Positions 47,801-59,136 of a stretch of 64,000 nt of DNA are shown here, piece by piece; within the stretch, counting starts at the first letter, position 1, and the number at the start of each line of letters is the position of its first letter. Source of the stretch: Glandiceps talaboti (lineage: Eukaryota > Hemichordata > Enteropneusta > Spengelidae); NCBI RefSeq assembly GCF_964340395.1, contig NC_135552.1, positions 26,946,681 through 27,010,680 on the forward strand. The letters run 5' to 3'. The notes beneath the pieces are model-generated. The model had not been told where the DNA came from, did not search any database, and saw only the letters and a program-made list of their open reading frames with translations. A program made the position numbers and the translations under genes.

Positions 47801-49815
47801 TGGATGTGTTTGTCATCTGGGATGGCAATATGCCACATGACTAGTTCACTATTTTGACTCTATAAATGAACAAGACATTGTAAATCAGCCCTGTAGAGTT
47901 CAAAACAGAACATTATCGTAAAATTTGTAATTACTGTTTGTTTTCCTGTCAGCCTGAATTGTACCTTTTTATTTGGTATAAGACTCCAAAATGAGTAAGA
48001 CCAAAGACAGGAAAACAAAGATAATGTACTATGTAGTTTTGAGGGTGATATAGAGGCTGAAAAACACTCATATTTTAGTGATTTACTGCCATCTACATTG
48101 TTTGACCTTGTAAAACACGGAGAACAATTACTCATTTGTTGTGGGGGTTGCACAACATTTGAAGCATAGCTTTCTTTAGAAATAATTATTAATATACTAG
48201 TACATTTTTAAAATATTTTAAATGAAAACCAGTTTTTAATAACAATTAGTTATCATCCAGGCTTTGATATTTGTTACCGATAACAGAGATATATAATGAA
48301 GATAATTATAGAATAATAATCCTACAAACTCACTTCGATATGAAATAATCAGTCATGGTTTTTGCTGTTCTAGAACATATTGATTTAGTTTCGTTCATGA
48401 AAGGGTTAGAGAAAGTTCATTTTTTTAGCGACAGTCATTTGGTTGTTGGCCCTGACAGAAAGCATGATGGATGAAATGGGACAGGGTTACCATGGCAACC
48501 CCATTAGCTTATATTACATTAGGGAGGAGCAATTGAACCATTACAATTAGTTAGTGTAAATACTTGTGTTTTTTAGGGTTATTAGTAGCTGCCACAGCCA
48601 TAGCCTAAGGGAAAACATAATTGTAACAAACAGAGTGAGAACAGAGTCCCTTTGATCACCATCAATATTACTTTGATGGAGGAAATTGATACATCAATTT
48701 GTCAGCGGGCGCCATGAATTATACAGCTCCACCTCTGAGGGAATTTATTTTGGATTAAGTTTTATGTGCATGTATCTGTATCATTAACAAAACTAGAATT
48801 ACAGCCACAGGTTGTAAAACATCCCTGTTTGGCTATTAAGATGACAAAAGCAATCCATTGTGTTAAGTCTTGCAAGGTCAAAGGTCAAAGCTAGCTGACA
48901 GTGATGATTATGTTGAAAATTTTTATTTCTGTAAAGAACCATAAATTAAAAATGTCATGTCAATATTGTCATGATGGCATACTATGTAAATGTAATGAGA
49001 AATCTGCCTGACCATATTTTGATAAAAACATAGTCTTGAATGTACAGGTATATTACTATTACAGTTTGAACAACAAGTTGTAATAGAATATTAACGATCC
49101 CTATCACCTGAAGCTGTGAGTGATGAAGTCATGAAAATGTGGCTTGTTGATCTTTCACTTTCGCTATTACCATGTCGTTCGTTCATTCAGCAAAGTTTGC
49201 TGCCTGTTCACTTATGAAGTCTGTCATGACCTTTGGCATTTGATGGTCTTGAATGGTGACTGGCTAAATAAATGAAAGAAATCCTTCAATCCTTTTGATT
49301 GATCTAGAGACAAAGAATTTTGAAATATTGAAATAAGTTTTCTTTCCACACACACACCAAAGCCCCAGCTTTGTAAGTGTGTGATCCATCAGTCATTGAC
49401 ATGTATATGTCCACCTACGCAGTTGTTTGAAGTGTACTTTTGTCATTGTTAGAACAGTGAGAACTCAATCTCTCTCCTTGGTTTGTTTAAATGTAGACAA
49501 ATAACTCATGAGACAAGGGCAGGAAATGAGGGAAAGACAGCAATTTGGGAGTTTGTTACCTGAGAAACGATGAATTGTACAGGGAAAGGTGAATAGAAAT
49601 TTGTGACTGACAGCTCAGTTGAACTGTCTTCTGTTTAGCCTTCAAATCAACCTCCTGAAATACAAACAAACAGGGCAGTATTTCTATACTCACTAACATT
49701 ACATTTGGTTTTTATGACCCACACAGACATTTATTTATCTGTTACCTTCAGTACCTTATCACTTTTGTATTATTTATTCTCAGATCACCTTCAGAAAATG
49801 TTTTTGTCAATATCA

Positions 49816-49847
<32 letters not shown>

Positions 49848-50030
49848 GGTATGTGCAGTAAAGCATCTCGTCAAATGAGTCCATGCATAAAAGCTTGGCT
49901 ATCTAACATGTCAATTTTTTCACTTCAGTCCCTGACTAGGCCAGACTTTTAGCGGGTTGTATGTTCCATATCTGTATTTGCAAAGGCATAACAGTTATGT
50001 GTGCTATGTGGGGAGTAGGCGGCCATAACT
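47801..50030. other. Gene-free DNA
   Basis: No supported exon. The minus-strand frame at 47860-48153 is chance-like. An (AT)n tract lies at about 49819-49847. Confidence 0.5.
48486..48499. promoter_or_regulatory. RFX-type X-box motif
   Basis: GTTACCATGGCAAC is a near-perfect palindromic X-box. It lies about 0.7 kb beyond the candidate terminal exon of the Bcl-2-like gene, with no recognised first exon beside it. Motif match only. Confidence 0.4.
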
Positions 50031-50031
50031 A

Positions 50032-50182
50032 TTACCATTTGGCATACAACCAAGGTATTCCAGGCGTACCACTAGACGTGTCCATATCTGATACCCAAGG
50101 AATTTGCACAAACACGTTATCGGAAATACTGCATGGAATGGAATTGCCTACAGGGCCTACAGAATTTAGATCACAGAGTTGA
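50032..50182 (-). CDS. Weak candidate minus-strand terminal exon
   Basis: Acceptor ATTAGGCCACTTCTCAG (CAG at plus-strand 50183-50185) is followed by an open frame (QLCDLNSVGPVGNS... ending PWLYAKW) to TAA. A TTTATT (minus AATAAA) occurs about 250 bases further at 49773-49778. The stretch is less AT-rich and contains CpG, unlike its surroundings. The plus strand is also open here (NQGIPGVPLDVSISDTQG), so the coding strand is not certain and a decayed mobile element is an alternative. Family unknown. Confidence 0.25.
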
Positions 50183-50199
50183 CTGAGAAGTGGCCTAAT

Positions 50200-53100
50200 T
50201 GTGGTAAAGCTTGACTTAGTAACTCTGTATATGTACACAATTGAGTGGGATGTGTAACTAGAAATTATGACCATAAGAACTGACATTATTTAGTCACTCA
50301 TGCCAGTGGATGTTTAAAAAAATAAACAGTGAAGTTCATGTACGATTATAACTAACAAATCGTTGTTAGTAATTTGTTCTAACAATGTGCATCCACCAAT
50401 GAGCTTGTAATAATGAGGTAAATTTGATCATGGTTTTGTTACAACAATGAAAATATTCTCCTGTTTTGATATGAACAAATTATATATTCCCTCAAGCCTG
50501 GTATAACAAGGGTACTTTGAGTTTAACTTTTACTCAATTCAAACTGTTCAAAGATAAAGTTGGTCTTTTTTTGGTCTATTTTTGCATTGTTCTTCAGTTC
50601 ATTATTAAAATGTACCTGTACATAAATATTTACATATTTATTCCACTTGTGTGAAAGTGCAAAACACCATACAAGTTTTTTGCTTTTATTCCTTTGAGTT
50701 GAAAGATAAAAAGATTAGTTCAGTGTCTCAAAGCACATTTCATTACAGTTGAGTTATTTTTAGTCACGTACATACAACAGACTTACTGCAGTAAAAGACT
50801 TCTAACTGCAGTAAAAGAGTACAACTGCAGTAAAAGGGTACTAGGACAGCAAAACAAACACCTGTGTCCTTAATAAAACTACCACTATACAACATTTTCA
50901 GCAAGGTTATAATAACATAACAAACTTCTTTATAAGAGTTATTTTGTGATTTTTTTTTCTCTGTACTGATAAATAATCAAGTATAACCAGGGATTATACC
51001 ACCATTTACATAAATATTAAAAGGATGCTTGTTTGGGTTGACTTTTTTTTTAAAAAAGAAAAAAAATTTATGTAGTGTTGAATACAACACCTATTTAAAT
51101 CCTACTGATGAGGGAAGCTGCAATATATAAGAGGTCAAACAGCACAAATTTAAGAATGACTATGTTGAGATCCTTGATATGTCACAGTACACGTTGCCTT
51201 GAAGCAATGTTAGATACCATCACAGGATGCTTCATTTCCGAACGTGAACTATAGAACAATCACAACAGAAATTCCAGGCCAGTGCATACATAATTCAAGA
51301 AATATAAAGTCAACTGCATACGAAAAAGTACTGTAATTTAATTGTGTATTCCTATCAACCTATATCTGCATAATGGTATTGCCCATACCGCCAAAAACAA
51401 TTGGAATGAACCAAAAATAGGGAGAGAAGAGGGCATCATTCTGCACTTTCTATTCCCCCCTCATCATAACCCACCTCAACAAAGTTTTGCTTGTGTTATG
51501 AGATGTGTACAACTAATACACAATATATGATTCAGTGTAGCAATCCAATGTGTGCATGACATGGATCCATACATAGTAGTAACATAGTCAAATTGTGCTG
51601 TTATGTTTTCCATTCAACCGCTTATCAAATTAGTAAATATGGCTTGATTTAGTTTGTAGTTTTTTTGCTTTTCTTTGCAAGTTTACTTTGTTGTTTAATA
51701 GAGTTTTTGTTCATGTATATATATATATAAATATATATGTATAATTTTTTCAGAGAGACATAAAGAATGAAAGTATGCCAGGAGTTAGCCAATGTTCACT
51801 ATGTTAATACTGAATGAAAACACTGATTATGTTGAGTATTATTTTAAGATATTAGAAATTATGGCAAACAGCCACTTTACACTAGTACTTACAGCTGATC
51901 CAATTTGAATCAAAGTATATCAACGTGGCAAAAATTTCACTCTTGGAAAAGAAAATGTATATACAAACAGCCAAACCAATAGTTATTGGTTTATTGATTG
52001 TGACCGTTGGGATTTTTGTACATTAAACCCCAGCATGTTTTCACATGTATTTGCAGTTTATAGTGTTTTAATGATCCTTTGTTAACATTTCTCATTGGCA
52101 GTTTTCACACCTTTTCATCACCACAACCCCCAAAAAGAATAATTGGCAGTACTCCTTGCTTTACAGGAAAACTTTGACATGCTTTGCAGTTTTGTGTTGA
52201 AGGTTACACAGGGTCAAACTTGTCATGTATCTTACCATTGTGGTTTTATTAGAACCCCTTAAACTTAGATCAGACATGTGCAACAATTTACTCTCTTTCT
52301 CTGTCAATGGTATGTAAATACTGTGTAAAAGCATATTATATTAGAGAAAACTGACCTGAAAAGTCAGTTAACTCTCAAGGGATGCTACTGTGTACGTGTG
52401 CTTATTATTGATGTGTGCTTAAAAGTGAGTATGATGGCTTCGAATCTCTTTCATAGGGAGGGAAATCTGCTAAAATTCAAAGTTGTGTGTATATTTAGCT
52501 AATATTGTGATGGGAAATGTTGGTGAAACACAGAGAAAACTCAGGCATATCAAATATTTAAACACAATATAAATCCATACAGAAGAAGTCCAATTCTATT
52601 GTCTGTGGTGAAACCATTTTGCCTTTCTGTCAACGATGAAAGATGCTGTTGGAGCAGGAAAGTGACCATAACTCTCTCACCAAACATTACATTACATCGC
52701 ATTCTTATGTGTGCTTATAATAGTCTTTGAGTGAATTACTTGCCATCAGTACATTTGAAATGGAACAAAACATCTTGCTTTGAACTTGAGAGAAAAATAA
52801 TGCCACTAAATTCATTTCAAATAACTTCCACTAGTTTTGCAAAGTTGATCCCTATTGGTTGGTTAGTTACACAAATGAATACCTAACAACCAATCAGAAA
52901 CAATATTTAAATATTCTTAATTGATAATATTTGAGATGAGGAAACTCTCTGTTGGGAAATTATTGCTGTTGAGTATGTAAAAATGTTTAAAATACCAAAT
53001 AAGACAAATTTAGAATTTCAAACAAAATTGTTATTATAAAATAATATTTATACTAGATATAGGGTATATATAATATGTTGATAGAATGTATTTATAATGT

Positions 53101-54200
53101 CCTAGGTTGTTTATATGACCATGAACTTGTTAGTTTCATAAGTTATTGTGAAATTATACAAAGTAGAAAATTTGCTATTTAGCCAGTGTGTTTGCATCAT
53201 TCTTTCATTCATTCATTGAATTCAAGGTCATTCCTTGCTGTGCTGCCCTACAGCACGTCACCATGTCTATGATACATACATTTATCTCTGTAGAACACCT
53301 ACGTGTTGAGTATGAGCGATAGGTCAATCTAGGACATCAAACTTGATGACTTGGCAAAAAAAGTGAATTGAGAAAGATATAATATAACCCTCAATATGAT
53401 GACCTTGGTATGTATAACCATGAGAAATTATTATATTTGGCCATCCCACACAGCTCATCCACAACACCCCAAATGTCAAACTGAAATATATAACTTTTGA
53501 AAATATTTTGAATGCATTTGCTGTAAACATGATATAAATAATAAATTTGAATGTATATATAGCCACAGATTATTAAATATGCTGTTACTAAGAAAAACAA
53601 TCAAATGGACTGAAATTGGCATTTGAAGTAAAAAAAAATGACAATCAAATCTTTAAAAAAAAACATTGAATCTGAATTCTAAAAGGAGAAACTCGGGAGA
53701 TGATAAAATAAATTGTGAATATCTAGATTTCAATAACTGTGACATAAATACCATGAATATTTATAATTATAGACATACTGAGGTGACGTAACAAATGAAT
53801 CATGTCCCCATGCCAGTAGTATATTTATTACACAATATGGTAAAGTTATTTACTGACAGAGTAGATGAGCAAAGCATCATTACTCTTTAAAATGAAATTA
53901 ATTAATTCATTAATTTATTGTCTAAAAATTGTGTGTATAAATTTTACCAATATGAATGATTTGTAAATATATGATGAAACCTTAAACCCTCTGTATGCAT
54001 CGACATACAAACAAACCATATAAAACAGTTAACCTTGTCAAGTTGAACATGTGTCATTTTGACAAGCCATGATTTATATATATTTGTATAAATAATAGTC
54101 TAATTAGCCACCAATTTTCATTAACAAATACTATATTAACCTGGCCCCAAGTACGAGCTAGGGTCACATGATTTTAAATTATCAGCTTGCCCTTTTATCC
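50200..54200. other. Gene-free AT-rich DNA
   Basis: CpG-poor, without supported exons. A 'ctgcagtaaaaga' phrase is repeated three times at about 50784-50840 with spacing of roughly 20 bp. (TA)n tracts lie near 51716 and an inverted pair 'ttggttggttagtt'/'aacaaccaatcag' near 52857-52902. Confidence 0.5.
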
Positions 54201-55900
54201 TGTGTAGCAATTAGACAACATCTATTGTTTAAATATCTCCCCTTATATACCCCTCCCAATTACCCTCATTGATGTCCATGCCCCCCACCACCCCCTTTGT
54301 CGGTTACTACTACCATCTAACACCTGCCCTATACTTTCTTTATGTGAAAGCCACATGAACATCTGGTCTATTGCTGACAGATCAGTCATTGCACGAAATT
54401 TTCGCTTTGTGAGAAGGGGTTGCGAAATTGAAACAAACAATAAATTTGTCTTAATGATATTGAAAAATTATCATATTTCGAATTTTGTAACGTTATTTTT
54501 TGTGTACTGTTTTTGATACTGAGAAACTCGGCTTTCCAAATACACAAAGTAGTGATGAACGCTGTAAGAGATTTGTAACTTATTGGTTATCTTCAAAACT
54601 ACTTTACTGAGAAAATCCACACATTCAGACCAAAGATTAACAAGGAGTACATGTTTACTAAAGTAGATTGCTCATTCCACAGTCATTTAATCGTTCCCCC
54701 GATTATTAAACCGCATGCCCTTGACCAGGAGGTCTCTAGTCGTACGACCATATCAATCACACAGGCGTTGAATTGGAAAGTCACTAATATTCTGGTCTTG
54801 TTGTCTCAAGGGAACTCATTACCAAAATTAACACGTGAACTCGACCAGAAAAAAAACACACCGTGTAAAACAGTACGGTGTGAAATATTAGCCAAAAACA
54901 TTTATTAAGTTTACTTGTTGTGTGAATAATAACACACGTATGAGAGGTGCTCCAAAATTTCTTGGCTACTGTTCGATTGGATATTCTATGCTCATTTGTG
55001 CAGCAACCACTGTACACCGTGAGTTGTTATTCGATGTACGGGTTTCAAATTAGCCGCAGGACCTTTGGTATATCTATCATTTTGTTTACGTTGCATTGAC
55101 GAACATATCGAGATAATTAACCAGATTTGGGGCTTTCTAGAGCAAATTGAGAAGTTGCTGTCGCCACTTACACTTATTCTGAAGTGGATAATTTATAGCG
55201 ATTTCTTTGATTAACGTCATTCTACGCTCAATATTCTAATTATTGGCGCTAAGTGACGTCAAAGAAACTAGAAAGTGGAGGCGAGGAAATAAAATTGTAA
55301 TAACCATATTAGGCTTTCAAAAGCTCACCTTTCCCATACGATAGTTAATTGTGTTTCTTTCGAAACCGAGTATGATTATATATGGACATAATTAAATCTA
55401 AGCTGCGATTGAAGACAGTGTAAAAAATCTAAGCAACCATCTCATCCGAAACCGATTATTACATGTAATACATGTATGTCGCAGCTATTCTTTTCCAAAA
55501 TAAACTTGGTGTACGAACAGTCTGACCCCACGGTGACCTTGTCCGTGCCGATTCCTTGATAGAAAAGTTTCGCAAGTCACCCGTTCAACTCTCTCAATTG
55601 CTGGTAAAGGCTATCGATTTCAGAGTTACAGGAGATCACGAGTCGTCTTGGTCATTTGCAAACAATGCCTCAATTGAATGGTGTGATTACGTATATTAAA
55701 GTAAACCACCGGACAAAGGAAACACGTATTTTTACGGAAAATATAATTGCTCTTTGAAAACTTTTAAAGAGGACAACCATTTTTAGTTACATGCCTATCA
55801 AAATGGAACAACCATTTTCTACGACTTTGCACTGACTTTGCAAAAGGTGTTGTCTGTGTACAACTGAAGTAAAGTAATTACCTAAATCAGCCTTGACGTT
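54200..55900. other. Second CpG-preserved, repeat-poor patch
   Basis: CpG becomes frequent again (for example 54700-54860, 55020-55280, 55500-55640) and no repeats are seen. Open frames at 54243-54440, 54651-54908 and 54784-55017 overlap on opposite strands and lack splice sites. By analogy with the 39-44 kb domain this may be a promoter or other unmethylated regulatory region, but no first exon is recognised. Confidence 0.4.
55202..55270. promoter_or_regulatory. Full CRE/ATF site inside an inverted repeat
   Basis: TGACGTCA, the palindromic CREB/ATF consensus, is at 55254-55261 followed by AAGAAAC. About 45 bases upstream 'tttctttgattaacgtcat' is its approximate mirror, so two facing CRE-like elements flank a short AT-rich spacer. 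Function is inferred from the motif only. Confidence 0.4.
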
Positions 55901-55942
55901 CAAAGGATGCATTTGAGTCGGAGAATAAAGACTCTACACATT

Positions 55943-55945
<3 letters not shown>

Positions 55946-56016
<71 letters not shown>

Positions 56017-56060
56017 TCACACACACACACATATATACATACATACATACATACATACAT

Positions 56061-56095
<35 letters not shown>

Positions 56096-56166
56096 TACAT
56101 ACATACATACATACATACATACATACATACATACATACATACATACATACATACATACATACAAAC

Positions 56167-56213
<47 letters not shown>

Positions 56214-56260
56214 CATACATACATACATACATACATACATACATACATGCATACATACAT

Positions 56261-56307
<47 letters not shown>

Positions 56308-56366
56308 TACATACATACATACATACATACATACATACATACATACATACATACATACATACATAC
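55946..56366. repeat. (CA)n/(CATA)n microsatellite, about 420 bp
   Basis: (CA)n blocks alternate with long (CATA)n blocks, with a few interruptions (CAAACTTA near 56162). All long frames on both strands here (Tyr-Ile-His-Thr and Met-Tyr-Val-Cys repeats) are artefacts. Confidence 0.97.
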
Positions 56367-56564
56367 GAGCTTAGTTGCCAAAGGTGGACCCTAAATGTCA
56401 CACCCCTATAAACCCCCCTTGGTGGAACCATGATTTCCGAGGGAGATAGAAACAAACAAATATGGAAAACATCATGAAGACAAGCTAATAAATATTTCTG
56501 TCACAATGGATTCCTTGAAATGTTATTGCTTCTACTTTTCGTTATTTCCATTATATTGTGGAAC

Positions 56565-57135
56565 CTTATACGTATAGAGATGTGTATAGTGAACCCTTGT
56601 GTATGCAACTCGCAGAGATGATCATGGTGAATCATGGTGTATGCCACTCGTTTACAGATGACAATTGTGAAACTTTGTGTATGCAAACTTGCAAGGCATT
56701 GAGCATGGTGAACCATTACGTTCTGTCACTAAACCACAGCCATGTATGCACATTGCTAACTGATGACATTGTTTTTAGCAAACTTATAAACAGCTTATGA
56801 GATGTTTTAGGCCAGGTTAACATCAATGACAGGGTGTCCAAGGTGAAAAGTCAAAACGTGAAAGCTTGTGTATGTAACTCCCTAGAGATATATGAATGGT
56901 GCACCCTAGTGTATGTGAAGCTCTACAGAGATGAGATGGTGAGCCCTTGTCTATGTATACAACTCTTTATATATATATGTGAATGGTGCACCCTTGTGTA
57001 TGTAAAACTCTACAGAGATGAGATGGTGAGCCCTTGTGTGTGTATATAACTCTCTATAGATATATGAATGGTGCACCCTAGTGTATGTAAAACTCTACAG
57101 AGATGACATGGTGTGCCCTTGTGTATTCAAACTTA
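56565..57135. repeat. Left, diverged part of the 40-bp minisatellite
   Basis: Phrases 'gtgtatgtaaaactctacag' and 'agatgagatggtgagccctt' alternate with 'tatagatatatgaatggtgc'. The first copies (56565-56720) are strongly diverged. The array is interrupted at about 57135 by the LINE fragment and resumes at 57730. Confidence 0.8.
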
Positions 57136-57139
57136 TATA

Positions 57140-57665
57140 TATGTATATAGAATAGAATTGAATAGAATAAAATAGAATATAACATAACTTTATTGTCGAT
57201 TTGGAAATTTTTCTTCCGCTTCACCAAAAAATAAAATAAAAGGCACATTACAGTTACAAACACACACTAAAAGTAATTACAGTATTAAACACAAACACAG
57301 AATTAGAAACAGTAAAAATATATATCTTCAATGTAGTTCTTTGAAAATGACAGGTTTGAATTCAGTATGATTATTGCACTTGGAATAAAAGATTTTTTTA
57401 AAATGTTCTTGCGAGTTAAAGGTACTCTGTATCGTCTTCCTGAGGGCAACAATTCAAACTGTAAGTATAAAGGATGTGAGGTATCATTAACAATTGCTTG
57501 GGCTTTCCTGCGGACGGAGAGTTTGTAGAGGTCATGGAGCTGACTCTGCTTCTTACCAATTATTTTCCGGGCCAAATGTACAACTCATGTCAGTTTAGTT
57601 CTATTTTTAACATTCAAGATGCCATACCACACTTTCTATAAGGCTCTTGTATACCTTTTCAAGAA
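57140..57665 (-). mobile_element. 5'-truncated non-LTR retrotransposon (LINE), 3' end of ORF2
   Basis: The minus-strand frame 57303-57575 encodes HPLYLQFELLPSGRRYRVPL and KKSFIPSAIIILNS, the conserved C-terminal block after the reverse transcriptase in many animal LINEs. Just upstream, 57580-57665 decodes in another frame to KSLIES-like residues, the end of the reverse transcriptase domain, so at least one frameshift separates the two parts. The 3' end has AATAAAG and an ATTCT-type simple tail (57145-57180). The copy is truncated and broken and cannot be autonomous. It is inserted in a minisatellite; a (TA)n tract abuts its upstream end. Confidence 0.85.
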
Positions 57666-57669
57666 CATT

Positions 57670-57670
57670 T

Positions 57671-57712
<42 letters not shown>
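57670..57712. repeat. (TA)n microsatellite
   Basis: About 20 uninterrupted TA units between the LINE fragment and the resumed minisatellite. Confidence 0.9.
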
Positions 57713-57713
<1 letters not shown>

Positions 57714-57729
57714 AATACATATATGTGTG

Positions 57730-58260
57730 TATGTATTTAACTCTTTATAGATATGTGAATGGTGTGCCCTTGTGTATGTAAAACTCTACAGAGATGACAT
57801 GGTGCGCCCTTGTGTATGTAAAACTCTACAGAGATGACATGGTGTGCCCTTGTGTATGTAAAACTCTACAGAGATGACATGGTGTGCCATTGTGTATGTA
57901 AAACTCTACAGAGATGACATGGTGTGCCCTTGTGTATGTAAAACTCTACAGAGATGACATGGTGTGCCCTTGTGTATGTAAAACTCTACAGAGATGACAT
58001 GGTGTGCCCTTGTGTATGTAAAACTCTACAGAGATGACATGGTGTGCCCTTGTGTATGTAAAACTCTACAGAGATGACATGGTGTGCCCTTGTGTATGTA
58101 AAACTCTACAGAGATGACATGGTGTGCCCTTGTGTATGTAACTATATAATGCCATATAGATATGTGAATGGTGCACCCTAGTGTATGTAAGCCCTTCAGA
58201 GATGAGATGGTGAGCCCTTGTGTATACAAACTTATATATATGTACACACATATATATGTG
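57730..58260. repeat. Right part of the 40-bp minisatellite, about 10 near-identical copies
   Basis: Period 40: 'aaactctacagagatgacat' followed by 'ggtgtgcccttgtgtatgta'. Copies from 57780 to 58140 differ at only one or two bases, then become diverged. Confidence 0.93.
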
Positions 58261-58395
58261 AATGGTATAATAGATATTCACATATCTATAAAGAGTTGTA
58301 TACACACACAAAGGCTCACCATCTCATCTCTGTATGGTTTTACATACACTAGGTTGTACCATTCACATATCTATAAAGAGTTATATACATACAAT
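58261..58395. repeat. Inverted copies of the 40-bp minisatellite
   Basis: The sequence 'ggctcaccatctcatctctg' and 'cacatatctataaagagtta' is the reverse complement of units in the left arrays, so the right edge of the array is inverted relative to the rest. Confidence 0.75.
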
Positions 58396-58723
58396 TATGT
58401 ATAGTGTTCCGGGAAGGGATTTATTGTTTATTTGCATTAAATTGGTAATGTCAGGTCTAATTAACCAATAATACATTATGCAAATGATGACACAGTCTTG
58501 TACAGTGGGACATGTTCACACGCACACACATAATACTTACAAATTATATAAATATGTGTATATTCAATAATTCAAACCTGGTTTTTGAAAAAACTACGAT
58601 TTATATTACCTGACATTTCAACTCATTCACTATAATTGCAATATGCAATATTACACACACATTCAATCAATGAGTACCAAAGACACTCTTTCTTGGTTAA
58701 TGCCACTCTGAATTGTAACGTTT

Positions 58724-58729
58724 TTTATT
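58724..58729 (-). terminator. Poly(A) signal of the Myb/SANT-tail gene
   Basis: TTTATT on the plus strand is AATAAA on the minus strand, about 410 bases beyond the stop codon at 59137-59139. Confidence 0.5.
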
Positions 58730-59136
58730 GATCATAAACCCACAAACTGAACACTAAATGTGACAACAGTAATGTAAGAAAGGTGTAATAAATAACTTTC
58801 AGTCAACATCACATAAAAGTATCTGAGTATACCAATACTATAGCACACTGAAGACCAAAACAAAAATATGATCCAATGCAAGTGAAATCATGATTCAAAC
58901 AAAAACATATACAGTACTAAAATGTCACTCACAAGAAGACTGTAGTCAAAACCTAGACATGTTGTAAAATATCACACACTAGAAGACTGTAGTCTCCAGC
59001 TAGACATTATACTACTTGTCATATGAGTTAATTAATAGGAATTAATAGGACTCCATGAAAGTGAATGGTCAGTATTTTAGCAAAACTAGTAGTAACAGCC
59101 CAGTTTCGGAATATCCAAGGTACAAAACTGGAAAAT

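Noticed and set aside
55907-56455. Long open frames of 122-173 codons on both strands
   Set aside because: They are translations of (CA)n and (CATA)n tracts; the same DNA is open in several frames at once.
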